From the NCBI GenBank assembly GCA_905181635.1, contig CAJIYM010000003.1, forward strand, positions 248,001 to 312,000: DNA of 64,000 bases, given 5' to 3'. The position numbers and the translations under genes were made by a program. Below the pieces are notes generated by a model. The model did no database searches and was not told the origin of the DNA. It worked only from the letters and a program-made list of their open reading frames with translations. The stretch's first letter is position 1; every line of letters starts with the position of its first letter. Below, one piece after another: positions 30,197 to 41,304 of this stretch. This DNA comes from an uncultured Flavobacteriales bacterium (GTDB taxonomy: Bacteria; Bacteroidota; Bacteroidia; Flavobacteriales; BACL11).

Positions 30197-31582
30197 CTAA
30201 ATATGTATTACCTCATCATAAGCATCAGCAACTGCTTCCATAACGGCTTCACTCATTGTTGGGTGAGGGTGAATCGCTTTCAATACTTCATGCCCTGTAG
30301 TTTCTAATTTACGAGCAACTACTGCTTCAGCAATCAATTCTGTAACATTATATCCTATCATATGGCAACCTAACCATTCTCCATATTTAGCATCAAAAAT
30401 AACTTTTACAAAACCATCTTTATGTCCTGCTGCAGATGCTTTTCCAGATGCTGTAAAAGGAAATTTCCCTACTTTAATTTCATATCCTGCTTCTTTAGCA
30501 GCTGATTCAGTCATTCCTACTGATGCAATTTCTGGACTAGCATAAGTACATCCAGGAATATTACCGTAATCAATTGGCTCAGGATTCTGACCAGCAATTT
30601 TCTCTACACAAGTAATTCCTTCAGCAGAGGCAACATGAGCAAGTGAATTATTTGGCAATACATCACCAATTGCATGATATCCACTTATATTAGTATTATA
30701 GTAATCATCTACAATAATTTTACCTTTTTCTGTTTTAATTCCTACTTCTTCTAATCCTATATTCTCAATATTAGCGACAATACCAACAGCTGAAAGAACC
30801 ACATCACATTCTATAGTTTCTTCTCCTTTTTTAGTTTTTATAAGGACTTTACAATCAGAACCATTAGTATCAACTTTCTCAACTGAAGAGTTAGTCATTA
30901 CTTTAATTCCTGACTTTTTGAATGATCTTTGTAGCTGCTTAGAAATATCAACATCTTCAATAGGTACAATATTTGGCATAAACTCAACAACAGTAACATC
31001 AGTACCCATTGCATTATAAAAATAAGCAAACTCCACACCAATTGCTCCTGAACCAACGATCACCATTTTTTTAGGTGCCTTTTTCAAAACAAGCGCATCT
31101 CTATACCCAATAATTTTTTTTCCATCTTGAGGTAAATTTGGGAGCTGTCTACTTCTAGCTCCTGTTGCTACAATAATATTTTTTGCTGAATAATCAGTTG
31201 ATTTTCCATCAACAGTAACAGCTACTTTATTTCCTGGCTTTACTTTTCCAAAACCATAAATTACTTCAACTTTATTCTTTTTAAGTAAATATGCTATTCC
31301 ATTACTCATTCCATCAGCAACATCTCTACTTCTTTTAATAATTGCAGGGAAGTCAGTATGCGCCTCTTTTACAGTAATTCCGTAATCTTCAGCATGATTA
31401 ATGTATTCAAACACTTGAGCTGACTTTAATAATGCTTTAGTTGGAATACATCCCCAGTTTAAGCAAATTCCACCTAAACTTTCTTTTTCAATAACTGCTA
31501 CTTTTAATCCTAATTGTGACGCACGGATAGCTGAAACATATCCTCCAGGCCCACTTCCTAATACAATAACATCATAGTTCAT
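30197..31582 (-). CDS. lpdA: Dihydrolipoyl dehydrogenase
   Basis: VIVLGSGPGGYVSAIRASQLG; GGICLNWGCIPTKALL; HAIGDVLPNNSLAHVASAEG; HPHPTMSEAVMEA. Confidence 0.96.
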   Translation of the reverse strand: MNYDVIVLGSGPGGYVSAIRASQLGLKVAVIEKESLGGICLNWGCIPTKALLKSAQVFEYINHAEDYGITVKEAHTDFPAIIKRSRDVADGMSNGIAYLLKKNKVEVIYGFGKVKPGNKVAVTVDGKSTDYSAKNIIVATGARSRQLPNLPQDGKKIIGYRDALVLKKAPKKMVIVGSGAIGVEFAYFYNAMGTDVTVVEFMPNIVPIEDVDISKQLQRSFKKSGIKVMTNSSVEKVDTNGSDCKVLIKTKKGEETIECDVVLSAVGIVANIENIGLEEVGIKTEKGKIIVDDYYNTNISGYHAIGDVLPNNSLAHVASAEGITCVEKIAGQNPEPIDYGNIPGCTYASPEIASVGMTESAAKEAGYEIKVGKFPFTASGKASAAGHKDGFVKVIFDAKYGEWLGCHMIGYNVTELIAEAVVARKLETTGHEVLKAIHPHPTMSEAVMEAVADAYDEVIHI

Positions 31583-31822
31583 TTTACTATTTTTTTAAAT
31601 TCATATTTAAGAATACAATATTAGATAAAACATCTTAAACTGAGATATCGTTCATACATCTTTTTTCAAGGCTTTAAGACTTTCCAAAATAACATTCACA
31701 AACACTAGTAATTTTAACAACTATCTCTCTTTCGTTTAGTTCAAATTTATTAATCAGTATCTGCATCAATCGAAAGTGGTGTAAAACTTAAATTTTGTAA
31801 GTTTGTAAATAAATTCTTTAAG

Positions 31823-33529
31823 ATGATAAATTACTATATTTCTTATTCAAATCCACACAGACATTTTGTGGATTTTGAATTTACTGCCAAAACAAATGGT
31901 GCAAATAAGATGCAGTTTCAACTTCCTTCTTGGCGTCCTGGAAGATACGAACTTGCTGATTTTTCGCAAAACATCCAAAAATGGGCTGCCTTTGACGAAA
32001 ATAACAACTCACTTGCCTTTCAAAAAATCACAAAAGATTTATGGGAAGTTATTTCTGAAGATGCAATGGAAGTTACGATTACCTATAACTTTTATTCTAA
32101 TCAATTAGATGCAGGATCCTGTTATTTAGATGAACATCAATTGTATATAAACCCTGTACACTGTATGTTTTATATTGTTGGTAGGAAAGAAGAAAGCTAT
32201 ACTTTAAATCTAGAAATACCTAGCACTTATAAAATTGCTTCCTCTATGAAGCAAGAAGAAAATACTTTAACAGTAAAAGGTTATGATTTGTTAGCAGAAT
32301 CGCCAATTATTTGTTCAGATAGTTTACAGCATGGAACTTATGAAGTTGATGAAATCACATTTCACATATGGTTTCAAGGAAAATGCAATCCTGATTGGGA
32401 GAAACTTAACAAAGATTTTACAGCTTTTACAAAAAGTCAAATAAAACACTTTGGCGAATTTCCTGTTGATGAATATCATTACTTTTTTCAAATCACTCCT
32501 TACAGAAGTTATCATGGTGTGGAACATACCAAAAATACTGTTTTACTTTTAGGGCCTGGTAACGAAATAATGGACAAAAGATATGAAGATTTATTGGGAG
32601 TTTGTTCGCATGAGTTATATCATACTTGGAATATAAAGGCTATCAGGCCAGTAGAAATGTATCCATACGACTACACTAAGGAAAATTACTTTCGAACCGG
32701 ATTTGTTGCCGAAGGTGTCACTACCTACATGGGAGATATGATGCTTTATAATTCTGGAGTATTTAATTGGGAAGAGTTTATTAAAACTCAGAATCAGAAT
32801 TTAGAAAGGCACTTAACTAACTACGGAAGATATAATTTATCTGTTGCCGATAGTGGTTTTGATAATTGGTTAGATGGTTACAAATTAGGCTCTCCTAATA
32901 GGAAAACATCTATTTACCCTGATGCGGCTCTTTGTATGCTGATGGTTGATCTAGAGATTATAAGAAATACAGATGGAAGGAATAGTTTACATTCTGTAAT
33001 GAAAGAGTTGTATGAAGAGTTTGCTCAAAAAGATAAAGGATATACTGAAGATGATTTTAGAAATATCTGTGTAGCATTTGGAGGATTAAAAGTTGCTGAG
33101 ATTTTTGAAAATCATATTTATGGAACTGAGGATTACATCCCAACTTTAAAAACTGCTTTAGCAGTTGTAGGTATTGAATTAAAAGAAAAGAAAAACCCTA
33201 ACCTTTCTGCACAATATTTTGGTTTAGTTGCTGTAAAAGAGGATGGTAAAGTAATTATAAAGAAAGTAGAGCCAAACTCTGTAACAGATAAAAATAAAAT
33301 AGCTCCTGAAGATGAAATTACAAAAATAAATGGAGAGAATATAGAAGGAAAGCTTTCAGATATTTTAAAAGACTGTAAAGATGAAGTTACATTTACAATA
33401 AAAAAGAAGTTCTCAGAAAAAGCAATACCTTTAGCTATTGGAAATTATTATCAATTGTTAGAACTAATTAGAGAAGAAGATGCAACAGCTGAGCAATTAA
33501 CTTTAAGAAAAGTTTGGAGCAATAATTAA
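31823..33529 (+). CDS. M61 family metallopeptidase (glycyl aminopeptidase-like) with PDZ domain
   Basis: GVCSHELYHTWNIKAIRP (HExxH), FVAEGVTTYMGDMMLYNSG; C-terminal PDZ-like segment. Confidence 0.9.
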   Translation: MINYYISYSNPHRHFVDFEFTAKTNGANKMQFQLPSWRPGRYELADFSQNIQKWAAFDENNNSLAFQKITKDLWEVISEDAMEVTITYNFYSNQLDAGSCYLDEHQLYINPVHCMFYIVGRKEESYTLNLEIPSTYKIASSMKQEENTLTVKGYDLLAESPIICSDSLQHGTYEVDEITFHIWFQGKCNPDWEKLNKDFTAFTKSQIKHFGEFPVDEYHYFFQITPYRSYHGVEHTKNTVLLLGPGNEIMDKRYEDLLGVCSHELYHTWNIKAIRPVEMYPYDYTKENYFRTGFVAEGVTTYMGDMMLYNSGVFNWEEFIKTQNQNLERHLTNYGRYNLSVADSGFDNWLDGYKLGSPNRKTSIYPDAALCMLMVDLEIIRNTDGRNSLHSVMKELYEEFAQKDKGYTEDDFRNICVAFGGLKVAEIFENHIYGTEDYIPTLKTALAVVGIELKEKKNPNLSAQYFGLVAVKEDGKVIIKKVEPNSVTDKNKIAPEDEITKINGENIEGKLSDILKDCKDEVTFTIKKKFSEKAIPLAIGNYYQLLELIREEDATAEQLTLRKVWSNN

Positions 33530-33530
33530 A

Positions 33531-33719
33531 ATGAAAAAAATAAAAATACATAAAGGAAGAAAATATAGTATATGTTCATGTGGACTAAGTAATACACTGC
33601 CTTTATGTGATAATGCTCATAGGAAATATAATGAGGAAAATAAAACAAATTATAAATCAGTTAAGATAATATCTGAAGAAACAACTAAAATAAATATTAA
33701 TTCATCAACATGGAAATAA
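33531..33719 (+). CDS. Small CDGSH-type iron-sulfur protein
   Basis: YSICSCGLSNTLPLCDNAHRKY = C-x-C-x(8)-C-x(3)-H CDGSH signature. Confidence 0.82.
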   Translation: MKKIKIHKGRKYSICSCGLSNTLPLCDNAHRKYNEENKTNYKSVKIISEETTKININSSTWK

Positions 33720-34759
33720 AAAAAATACTATCAACTTTACTAAGCATACTATTTTGTGCAGTTTCATTTGCTCAGAATGTCCCACAAGGAATCAACTATC
33801 AAGCCCTTGCAAGAGATGCTAATGGCGATATATTGATGAATCAAACTTTAACGATTCAGTTTTCTGTTATATCAGATATTGCAGATACAACAAATACAGG
33901 TATCAGTTGGCAAGAAACCCACACAGTATCTACTAATGATTATGGTTTATATACAGCCATTATAGGACAGGGAACAGCAACATCTGTTGGTAGTTCAGTA
34001 GCATTTGATTCTATTAATTGGGGAGCCTCCAATCATTTATTAAAAGTAGAGGTAAATTATGGAGGGGGTCTTGTAGATATGGGAACCACAGCATTTATGA
34101 GTGTTCCTTATGCACTTTATTCAGGAGGAGGAGTATCTCGAATAGTTGCAGGAGTTGGAGTATTTATTAGTCCAGACGTAGGTACTGGAGAAGTAACAAT
34201 AAATACATATGGTGGTGGTGTATTTGGTGGTGCTGCCACAAGTAAAACATTTTATATTACATTTGCTACAAATCAAGATTTTAAGGTAAATCAACAGCCT
34301 TTATATGACGATGGTATTGTTAGATTTGGATGGGATGCTCCCGGAAATGATATAGAATTTTATCTTATACCTGGTTCAGAACCAAGTGGTATTAATCCAG
34401 CAACTGGTGTCCCATGGGGAAATATACCATCTCTAGGGTCGGGATTTCCTGCAAGTCAATTACAAGCAAATGTTTGGAATAATGATTCGTTTTTACCTTC
34501 AGTTAGCACTTTTATTTCTCCTGGGGTGACTTATGACTTAATGCCTACTGGTGTATTTGCTTTGGAGCGCGGTTCAGGGACAATTAGCCCTTATTATGAT
34601 CAGGCAAATCCTTATATTGCCCCAAATTTCTCAGGATTTAATTCCATCAATTCATATATTGGAAATCCTCCACCATTCCCTACTTATAATTTTATATATC
34701 ATAATTTAGGGTCATCTAGCAATACAACATTACAAATCACCAGAATATCAAATGACTAA
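33710..34759 (+). CDS. Secreted Bacteroidota protein with GINYQALARDxxG N-terminal domain, unknown function
   Basis: Signal peptide ILFCAVSFAQ; NVPQGINYQALARDANGDILMNQTLTIQFSVISD...WQETHTVSTNDYGLYTAIIGQG...SVPYALYSGG. Confidence 0.7.
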   Translation: MEIKKILSTLLSILFCAVSFAQNVPQGINYQALARDANGDILMNQTLTIQFSVISDIADTTNTGISWQETHTVSTNDYGLYTAIIGQGTATSVGSSVAFDSINWGASNHLLKVEVNYGGGLVDMGTTAFMSVPYALYSGGGVSRIVAGVGVFISPDVGTGEVTINTYGGGVFGGAATSKTFYITFATNQDFKVNQQPLYDDGIVRFGWDAPGNDIEFYLIPGSEPSGINPATGVPWGNIPSLGSGFPASQLQANVWNNDSFLPSVSTFISPGVTYDLMPTGVFALERGSGTISPYYDQANPYIAPNFSGFNSINSYIGNPPPFPTYNFIYHNLGSSSNTTLQITRISND

Positions 34760-35291
34760 GGAGATAGATATAAAAGATAAAATATTTGAGATATTTATAT
34801 CAGAAGATGAAATTTCATCTATAGTTCATTCAATGGCTAATCAGATTAACAATAGTGGAGTTAAAGATCCTCTTTTTATTGCCGTATTAAATGGATCTTT
34901 CATTTTTGCAGCAGATATCATGAGAAAAATTAATATCCCAAACTGTGAAATATCTTTTATCAAGCTTTCCTCCTATTTAGGAACTGAAACTGCAGGTAAA
35001 GTAAATGAATTAATTGGATTAGGTAAAAATATTAGAAACAGAAATGTTGTAATTTTAGAAGACATCATTGATACAGGAATTACATTAGAAAAAATAATGT
35101 CATTACTTGAAAAAGAAGAAGTAGCAGATATAAAAGTAGCTACATTATTATTTAAGCCCGAGGCTTATAAAAAAGATATTGAGATTGACTTTATAGGAAA
35201 ATCAATCCCAAATGATTTTGTTGTAGGATATGGCCTAGATTATGACGAAATTGGTCGTAATTTGCCACATATTTATAAACTAAAAGAATAG
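34752..35291 (+). CDS. hpt: Hypoxanthine phosphoribosyltransferase
   Basis: PLFIAVLNGSFIFAADIMR; VVILEDIIDTGITL; FVVGYGLDYDEIGRNLPHIYKL. Confidence 0.94.
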   Translation: MTKEIDIKDKIFEIFISEDEISSIVHSMANQINNSGVKDPLFIAVLNGSFIFAADIMRKINIPNCEISFIKLSSYLGTETAGKVNELIGLGKNIRNRNVVILEDIIDTGITLEKIMSLLEKEEVADIKVATLLFKPEAYKKDIEIDFIGKSIPNDFVVGYGLDYDEIGRNLPHIYKLKE

Positions 35292-35294
35292 AAC

Positions 35295-35867
35295 ATGTTA
35301 AACCTAGTATTATTTGGTCCTCCTGGGGCTGGAAAAGGAACACAATCCAACCTGTTAATTGATAAATATAATTTAGTACACCTATCGACAGGGGATATTT
35401 TAAGAGGAGAGATTACAGCAGGAACATCCTTAGGCCTAGAGGCAAAATTGATTATGGATAGAGGTGATTTAGTTTCAGATGAAATAGTTATCGGTATGAT
35501 ATCTTCCAAATTAGATAATAACCCAAATTCAAACGGATTTATTTTTGATGGCTTTCCAAGAACAGCAGCACAAGCTAATGCTTTAGATAATCTCTTGTCT
35601 GATAAAGGAACATCAATATCTGCAATGCTTTCATTAAAAGTAGAAGATGCAGAACTTATAAAAAGATTACTCGCAAGAGGAAAAGATTCAGGAAGAGCAG
35701 ATGACAAAAACGAAAGTATAATTGCCAATAGAATTAATGAATACAATAATAAAACAGCTCCATTAAAAGATTTCTATGCTAATCAAGAAAAACTTTCAGA
35801 AATTGAAGGCTTAGGAAGTGTAGAAGATATTGCTCATAAATTAAACTCTGTTATTGACAATCTTTAA
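35295..35867 (+). CDS. adk: Adenylate kinase
   Basis: LVLFGPPGAGKGTQSNLLIDKYNLVHLSTGDILR; GFIFDGFPRTAAQA; LARGKDSGRADD. Confidence 0.96.
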   Translation: MLNLVLFGPPGAGKGTQSNLLIDKYNLVHLSTGDILRGEITAGTSLGLEAKLIMDRGDLVSDEIVIGMISSKLDNNPNSNGFIFDGFPRTAAQANALDNLLSDKGTSISAMLSLKVEDAELIKRLLARGKDSGRADDKNESIIANRINEYNNKTAPLKDFYANQEKLSEIEGLGSVEDIAHKLNSVIDNL

Positions 35868-36866
35868 ATGAGAGTTAAAAATTCAAACTTTGTTGATTAT
35901 GTAAAAATCTTCTGCCGGTCAGGTAGAGGCGGTGCCGGTTCATCTCATTTTTTGAGAGATAAAACTACTGCTAAAGGTGGCCCTGACGGAGGTGATGGAG
36001 GGCATGGTGGAAGCATAATCATTAGAGGAAATAAACAAATGTGGACCCTACTCCACTTACGCTACAAAAAACACATTTTTGGGGAACATGGAGGAATAGG
36101 AACTGGAAATCATAGTTTTGGGAAAGATGGGAAAAGTAGCTATATTGATGTTCCTCTAGGAACAATTGGAAAAGATGCTGAAACAGGAGAAGTCCTATTT
36201 GAAATCACTGAAGAAGCAGAAGAGCATGTTATAGTTAAAGGAGGTATGGGAGGTAGAGGAAACTCTCACTTTAAATCCCCTACTAATCAATCACCAAGAT
36301 ACGCACAACCAGGAGGAGATGTGGTTGAAGGTTGGTTTGTATTAGAATTAAAAGTATTAGCAGATATTGGTTTAGTAGGCTTTCCAAATGCTGGAAAATC
36401 AACTTTACTTTCAGTAGTTTCAGCTGCAAAGCCACAAATAGCTAATTATCCCTTTACAACTTTAGTGCCAAATTTAGGAATTGTTTCCTACAGAGGGGAT
36501 AAGTCATTTATTATGGCAGATATTCCAGGAATAATTGAAGGCGCTTCAGAAGGGAAAGGATTAGGATTACGATTCTTGCGTCATATTGAAAGAAACTCCA
36601 CATTACTATTTATGGTTCCTGCAGATTCGGATGATATTGCAAAGGAATACAAAATACTTTTAGGGGAATTACAAAAATATAATCCTGAATTATTGGATAA
36701 AGATAGGATACTTGCAATTAGTAAATCAGACATGTTGGATGAAGAATTGATAGCCGAAATAAAAGAAGAATTACCAACTGACCTTCCTGCTCTATTCATT
36801 TCTTCAGTAGCACAGCAAGGAATAACTGAACTCAAAGATTTAATCTGGAAAAAACTAAATGACTAA
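35868..36866 (+). CDS. obgE: Obg family GTPase
   Basis: [25 protein letters not shown] glycine-rich OBG fold; [41 protein letters not shown]. Confidence 0.97.
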   Translation: MRVKNSNFVDYVKIFCRSGRGGAGSSHFLRDKTTAKGGPDGGDGGHGGSIIIRGNKQMWTLLHLRYKKHIFGEHGGIGTGNHSFGKDGKSSYIDVPLGTIGKDAETGEVLFEITEEAEEHVIVKGGMGGRGNSHFKSPTNQSPRYAQPGGDVVEGWFVLELKVLADIGLVGFPNAGKSTLLSVVSAAKPQIANYPFTTLVPNLGIVSYRGDKSFIMADIPGIIEGASEGKGLGLRFLRHIERNSTLLFMVPADSDDIAKEYKILLGELQKYNPELLDKDRILAISKSDMLDEELIAEIKEELPTDLPALFISSVAQQGITELKDLIWKKLND

Positions 36867-37543
36867 TGGAAAATCTGCAGAAAATAGATGAATATTTTTT
36901 CAGATTAATTAATTCTTCAGGATGGGAACAAATGGATGGATTAATGATTCTCATTTCTTCAAAATGGTTCTGGATTCCGCTTTATCTTTTCATACTATAC
37001 AAGCTCTACAGTAAATTTTCTGTTAGCTTTATTAAAATATTACTATCCTTAGGCTTGCTAATTTTTCTAGCAGATTTTGGCTCAGTTCATTTGTTTAAAG
37101 AAATTTTTCAAAGAGCAAGACCTTGTTATGCCTTAGAAGGAATAAGAATAGTAGATGGATGTGGAGGTCCGTTTGGTTTTATTAGTTCGCATGCGGCGAA
37201 CTCTTTTTCTCTTGTATTTTTTATTGCATTACTTTTTAGAAATTATTGGGGGTTTGTACATTTATTCTCTTGGGCAGTACTAGTTGGCTTTAGCAGAGTG
37301 TATTTAGGTGTTCATTATCCTTTTGATATTTTGGGTGGTATGTTTTGGGGACTATTTGTAAGTTTGCTAGTATATTATATTTATAAAATGAAAATAAAAG
37401 ATTTTGATTGGCTTTGGTTTGGTTGGCTCGTATTAGTTGTAATCTGGAATTTTGTTTGGCCTCAAGTACCACCTATTGCAGATGTACTTGTAGCTATAAT
37501 TTTATCGCTTGCTGTAATTAAAATTAAAAAAAGAAATACATGA
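36866..37543 (+). CDS. PAP2 family membrane phosphatase
   Basis: KEIFQRARPC, FGFISSHAANSFSL, GFSRVYLGVHYPFDILGG PAP2 motifs. Confidence 0.92.
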   Translation: MENLQKIDEYFFRLINSSGWEQMDGLMILISSKWFWIPLYLFILYKLYSKFSVSFIKILLSLGLLIFLADFGSVHLFKEIFQRARPCYALEGIRIVDGCGGPFGFISSHAANSFSLVFFIALLFRNYWGFVHLFSWAVLVGFSRVYLGVHYPFDILGGMFWGLFVSLLVYYIYKMKIKDFDWLWFGWLVLVVIWNFVWPQVPPIADVLVAIILSLAVIKIKKRNT

Positions 37544-39156
37544 AAAAAATACTACTAATATCCTTAGTACTTATAACAGGGTTTCAATCTTTTTCACAGA
37601 AAGGAAAAAAAGGGATTTCTATTTCTTTAGAAATTAATACAAAAAATGATTTACAAAAACCAAAACTGGTTGTTGGGATAGTAGTCGATCAAATGCGTTA
37701 TGATTACATCTACAGATTTTGGGATGATTTTGGAAACGATGGTTTTAAAAGACTTATAAATGAAGGTCATTTTTTTAGGAATGCACAGTTCGGATATGTA
37801 CCAACTTATACTGGACCAGGACATGCGAGTATCTATACAGGAACAACACCCTCCGTACATGGAATTATAGCAAATGATTGGTATGACAAGAACTCTGAAG
37901 AATATATTTATTGTGCTGGAGATGGTGATATGCATACTGTTTGTGATTGTGATCAAAAAAATACAGATGTAGTATCTGCTGATGGAAAAATGTCACCACA
38001 TCACATGCTTACAACAACTTTCAGTGACGAATTAAAGCTTTTTAATAATGAAAGTAAAGTATTTGGAATCTCGCTAAAAGATAGAGGGGCAATTTTACCA
38101 GCAGGACATTCTGCTAATGGAGCTTTTTGGCTAAGTAGTGATGGAAAGTGGATTACTTCTTCTTTTTATATGGATCAACTTCCTGATTATATTAAAACAA
38201 TAAATGATAACAATCCTTCAGAAACTTACCTTAAAGGAGAGTGGGCTGTAAAAGGAGAGTTTTCTCATAATCTTGACGCTTTATTACTAACGGGTGCAAA
38301 ATCGATAAAAAAGACGCCATTTGGGAATAGTATCTTAAAAGATCTAGCAATTGATATTATAAATAAAGAAGAATTAGGACAAGGAAAAAATACAGATATA
38401 ATTACTATTAGTTTTTCTTCTACTGATTATATTGGTCATAAGTACGGGCCACATGCTGCAGAAATTAAGGACACTTATATCCGTTTAGATAATGATATCG
38501 CAGATATTTTGAATAATCTAGACAAAGAAATTGGAGCGGAAAATGTAGTGCTTTTCATTACTGCTGATCATGGAGTTGTTTCTGAGCCACAAGAACTTTT
38601 AGAAAGAAATATTCCTGCTGGATATTTTGATGGATCTGTTATGAAAACAGAATTATCAACTTATCTAATTACTAATTATGGTGAAGGAGAGTGGATAAAA
38701 AACTATTCTAACAACCAATTATTTTTAAATCAAAAATTAATTTCAGAACGAAGCATAGATCTTCAAGAAATTGAGAGAAAATGTGCTAATTTTTTCTTAA
38801 AATATGAATGGGTTAAAAACACATATACAGCAACTCAAATAAATGAAAACGAATATAACAATTCATTTCATTCCTTAATTCAAAGAGGTTATAATCAGAA
38901 AAGATCGGGTGATGTAATTGTCAGTTTACAAACTGGTTGGCTATCGTCTTATTGGGAAAAAGGAGGTACAACTCACGGATCATCTTATAGTTATGACACT
39001 CATGTACCACTAATTTTCTGGGGAGGAAAAATACCTCAAGGACAAACGGACAGAAAAGTTAATATCCGTGATATTGCACCAACAATTTCTACAATTTTAG
39101 GAACGGCATATCCAAATGGCTGTACCGGAAATCCTTTACCAGAAGTAACTGAGTGA
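37540..39156 (+). CDS. Alkaline phosphatase family protein (PafA-like)
   Basis: VVGIVVDQMRYDYIYRFWDDFGNDGFKRL; YTGPGHASIYTGTTPSVHGIIANDWYD; SSTDYIGHKYGP; ITADHG. Confidence 0.9.
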   Translation: MKKILLISLVLITGFQSFSQKGKKGISISLEINTKNDLQKPKLVVGIVVDQMRYDYIYRFWDDFGNDGFKRLINEGHFFRNAQFGYVPTYTGPGHASIYTGTTPSVHGIIANDWYDKNSEEYIYCAGDGDMHTVCDCDQKNTDVVSADGKMSPHHMLTTTFSDELKLFNNESKVFGISLKDRGAILPAGHSANGAFWLSSDGKWITSSFYMDQLPDYIKTINDNNPSETYLKGEWAVKGEFSHNLDALLLTGAKSIKKTPFGNSILKDLAIDIINKEELGQGKNTDIITISFSSTDYIGHKYGPHAAEIKDTYIRLDNDIADILNNLDKEIGAENVVLFITADHGVVSEPQELLERNIPAGYFDGSVMKTELSTYLITNYGEGEWIKNYSNNQLFLNQKLISERSIDLQEIERKCANFFLKYEWVKNTYTATQINENEYNNSFHSLIQRGYNQKRSGDVIVSLQTGWLSSYWEKGGTTHGSSYSYDTHVPLIFWGGKIPQGQTDRKVNIRDIAPTISTILGTAYPNGCTGNPLPEVTE

Positions 39157-40142
39157 AAGAAATAAAAGCAATAGATTATTCGATTTGGATTGGAGAAAAT
39201 TCTCTTTCAAAACTTGATATTTCTACTTACTCCAAAGTTGCTATTTTGGTAGATGAAAATACCAAGAGAGATTGTTTATTCAAACTTCCACAAATAGAAA
39301 ACGCTCTTATTATTGAAATTAAATCAGGGGAGGAATACAAGAATATTAGCACATGTAATTTCATTTGGGAACAACTCACCATAAATAATTTCGACCGAAA
39401 TGCACTGCTTATCAACCTAGGAGGTGGAGTCATTGGTGATATGGGAGGATTTTGTGCTGCTAATTATAAAAGAGGTTTAGAGTTCATTCACATCCCTACT
39501 ACTTTACTTTCTATGGTGGATGCTTCTGTGGGAGGTAAATTAGGTATTAACTTCAAAGGGTTTAAAAACCAAATTGGACTTTTTAATAATCCGAATTCAG
39601 TATTAATTTATCCTAAATTTTTAGAAACACTTGAGGAAAGCGAGTTGAAGTCAGGTTTTGCAGAAGTGGTAAAACACGCCTTGATTTCAGATAACTCTCT
39701 TTGGTTAAAACTTAAGAATACGCCTTTTGCTGATTTGGATTGGAAAGATATTATTGATACCTCTGTTCACATAAAAAATAAGATTGTTTTAGCAGATCCT
39801 TTTGAAAAAGGAGAACGAAAGAAACTCAATTTTGGGCATACTTTTGGTCATGCAATTGAAAGTTATTATTTGGAAAATGGAACACCTATTTCTCATGGGG
39901 AAGCAATATTTATGGGAATGATATTAGAAACTGAAATTTCTGATTTATCAGAAATTAATAAAAATGAAATTAAGAATTATCTCCTTAGTAATTTTGCTTT
40001 ACCGTATACTCCAAAAAAAACATATCTTCATAAATTCCTATTAAACGATAAGAAAAACCAAAATGAAAAAATTAATTTCACGTTATTAAGTGGAATAGGA
40101 AATTGTTCAATTGATAATCTTTTCTCTATAAATGAATTATAA
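39153..40142 (+). CDS. aroB: 3-dehydroquinate synthase
   Basis: INLGGGVIGDMGGFCAANYKRGLEFIHIPTTLLSMVDASVGGKLGINFKGFKNQIG; HTFGHAIES; SHGEAI. Confidence 0.95.
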   Translation: MKEIKAIDYSIWIGENSLSKLDISTYSKVAILVDENTKRDCLFKLPQIENALIIEIKSGEEYKNISTCNFIWEQLTINNFDRNALLINLGGGVIGDMGGFCAANYKRGLEFIHIPTTLLSMVDASVGGKLGINFKGFKNQIGLFNNPNSVLIYPKFLETLEESELKSGFAEVVKHALISDNSLWLKLKNTPFADLDWKDIIDTSVHIKNKIVLADPFEKGERKKLNFGHTFGHAIESYYLENGTPISHGEAIFMGMILETEISDLSEINKNEIKNYLLSNFALPYTPKKTYLHKFLLNDKKNQNEKINFTLLSGIGNCSIDNLFSINEL

Positions 40143-41304
40143 AATTTCACATCCTACAAAAGTGGTGGAGTGTGAGATTGATCTACCTGCTTCAAAAAGT
40201 ATTTCAAATCGATTATTAATCATTCAAGCACTTTGCAATCAAGAATTTGTAATTTCAAATCTGTCAACCTCTGAAGATACCAAAGCTTTACAGAAAGCTT
40301 TAACAGCTAATGAAACTACAATTAATGTTGGTGCTGCAGGAACTTCTTTTCGATTCTTAGCGGCTTATCTTTCTACTTTGGTTGGTAATAGATTTATCTT
40401 GACTGGGAGTAATAGAATGAAAGAAAGACCCATTAAAGAATTAGTAGATACTTTACTAGATTTAGGAATTGAGATAAAATATTTGGAAAAAATGGGTTTC
40501 CCTCCTTTGTCCATTTTAGGCACTGAAATAACAGAGAATAAAGTAAGTATTGATGGGCAAATAAGTTCTCAATTTATTTCTGCAATTTTGTTAATTGCTC
40601 CAACTTTAAAAAATGGAATAAAACTTAAAATTCCTGGTGAAATAGTTTCTAAACCCTACATAATAATGACTTTAAAACTTATGCAAGAATTTGGAATTAT
40701 TCATACTTGGCAAAAAAATACAATTGAAATAATACCTCAGAAATATAGTGCAAAAGACTTCAATATAGAAGCTGATTGGTCGGCAGCATCTTTTTGGTAT
40801 GAAATTGCTGCACTTTCTAATGGCTGTAATATTAAACTCATGGGATTAACTGAGAATTCTATTCAGGGAGATAAAAAAGTGATTGAGCTATTTGAAAATT
40901 TAGGGGTACAAACTAAATTTAAAAATGGAAGTATTATACTCACTAAGAAAGAAGAAAATATCATTTCAAAAGAAATAAACTTAATCAGTACACCAGACTT
41001 ATACCAACCTTTAAAATGCACTCACTTGTCCAAGAATTTAACAACTAAATTTTTAGGACTACAAACTTTAAAAAACAAAGAAACAGACAGAATAAAAGCA
41101 GTAGAAAAAGAATTGTTAAAATTAAATACAACTAAAAAAATAACGACCTACAAGGACCACAGAATGGCAATGAGTTTTGCTCCTCTATGTTTAAAATATG
41201 ACACATTACAGATAAATGATGTGGATGTTGTAGGCAAATCATATCCTAACTTTTGGAATGACTTAAAAAAAGGAGGTTTTATAATAACGCCATTAACTCA
41301 CTAA
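40132..41304 (+). CDS. aroA: 3-phosphoshikimate 1-carboxyvinyltransferase
   Basis: LPASKSISNRLLIIQAL; NVGAAGTSFRFLAAYLS; GSNRMKERPIKELVDTLLDLG; SSQFISAILL; KETDRIKAVEKEL. Confidence 0.95.
   Translation: MNYKISHPTKVVECEIDLPASKSISNRLLIIQALCNQEFVISNLSTSEDTKALQKALTANETTINVGAAGTSFRFLAAYLSTLVGNRFILTGSNRMKERPIKELVDTLLDLGIEIKYLEKMGFPPLSILGTEITENKVSIDGQISSQFISAILLIAPTLKNGIKLKIPGEIVSKPYIIMTLKLMQEFGIIHTWQKNTIEIIPQKYSAKDFNIEADWSAASFWYEIAALSNGCNIKLMGLTENSIQGDKKVIELFENLGVQTKFKNGSIILTKKEENIISKEINLISTPDLYQPLKCTHLSKNLTTKFLGLQTLKNKETDRIKAVEKELLKLNTTKKITTYKDHRMAMSFAPLCLKYDTLQINDVDVVGKSYPNFWNDLKKGGFIITPLTH

Noticed and set aside
35273-35746. 157-aa minus ORF Ser/Ile/Pro-rich
   Set aside because: Antisense of adk; no promoter or start context and adk is unambiguous.
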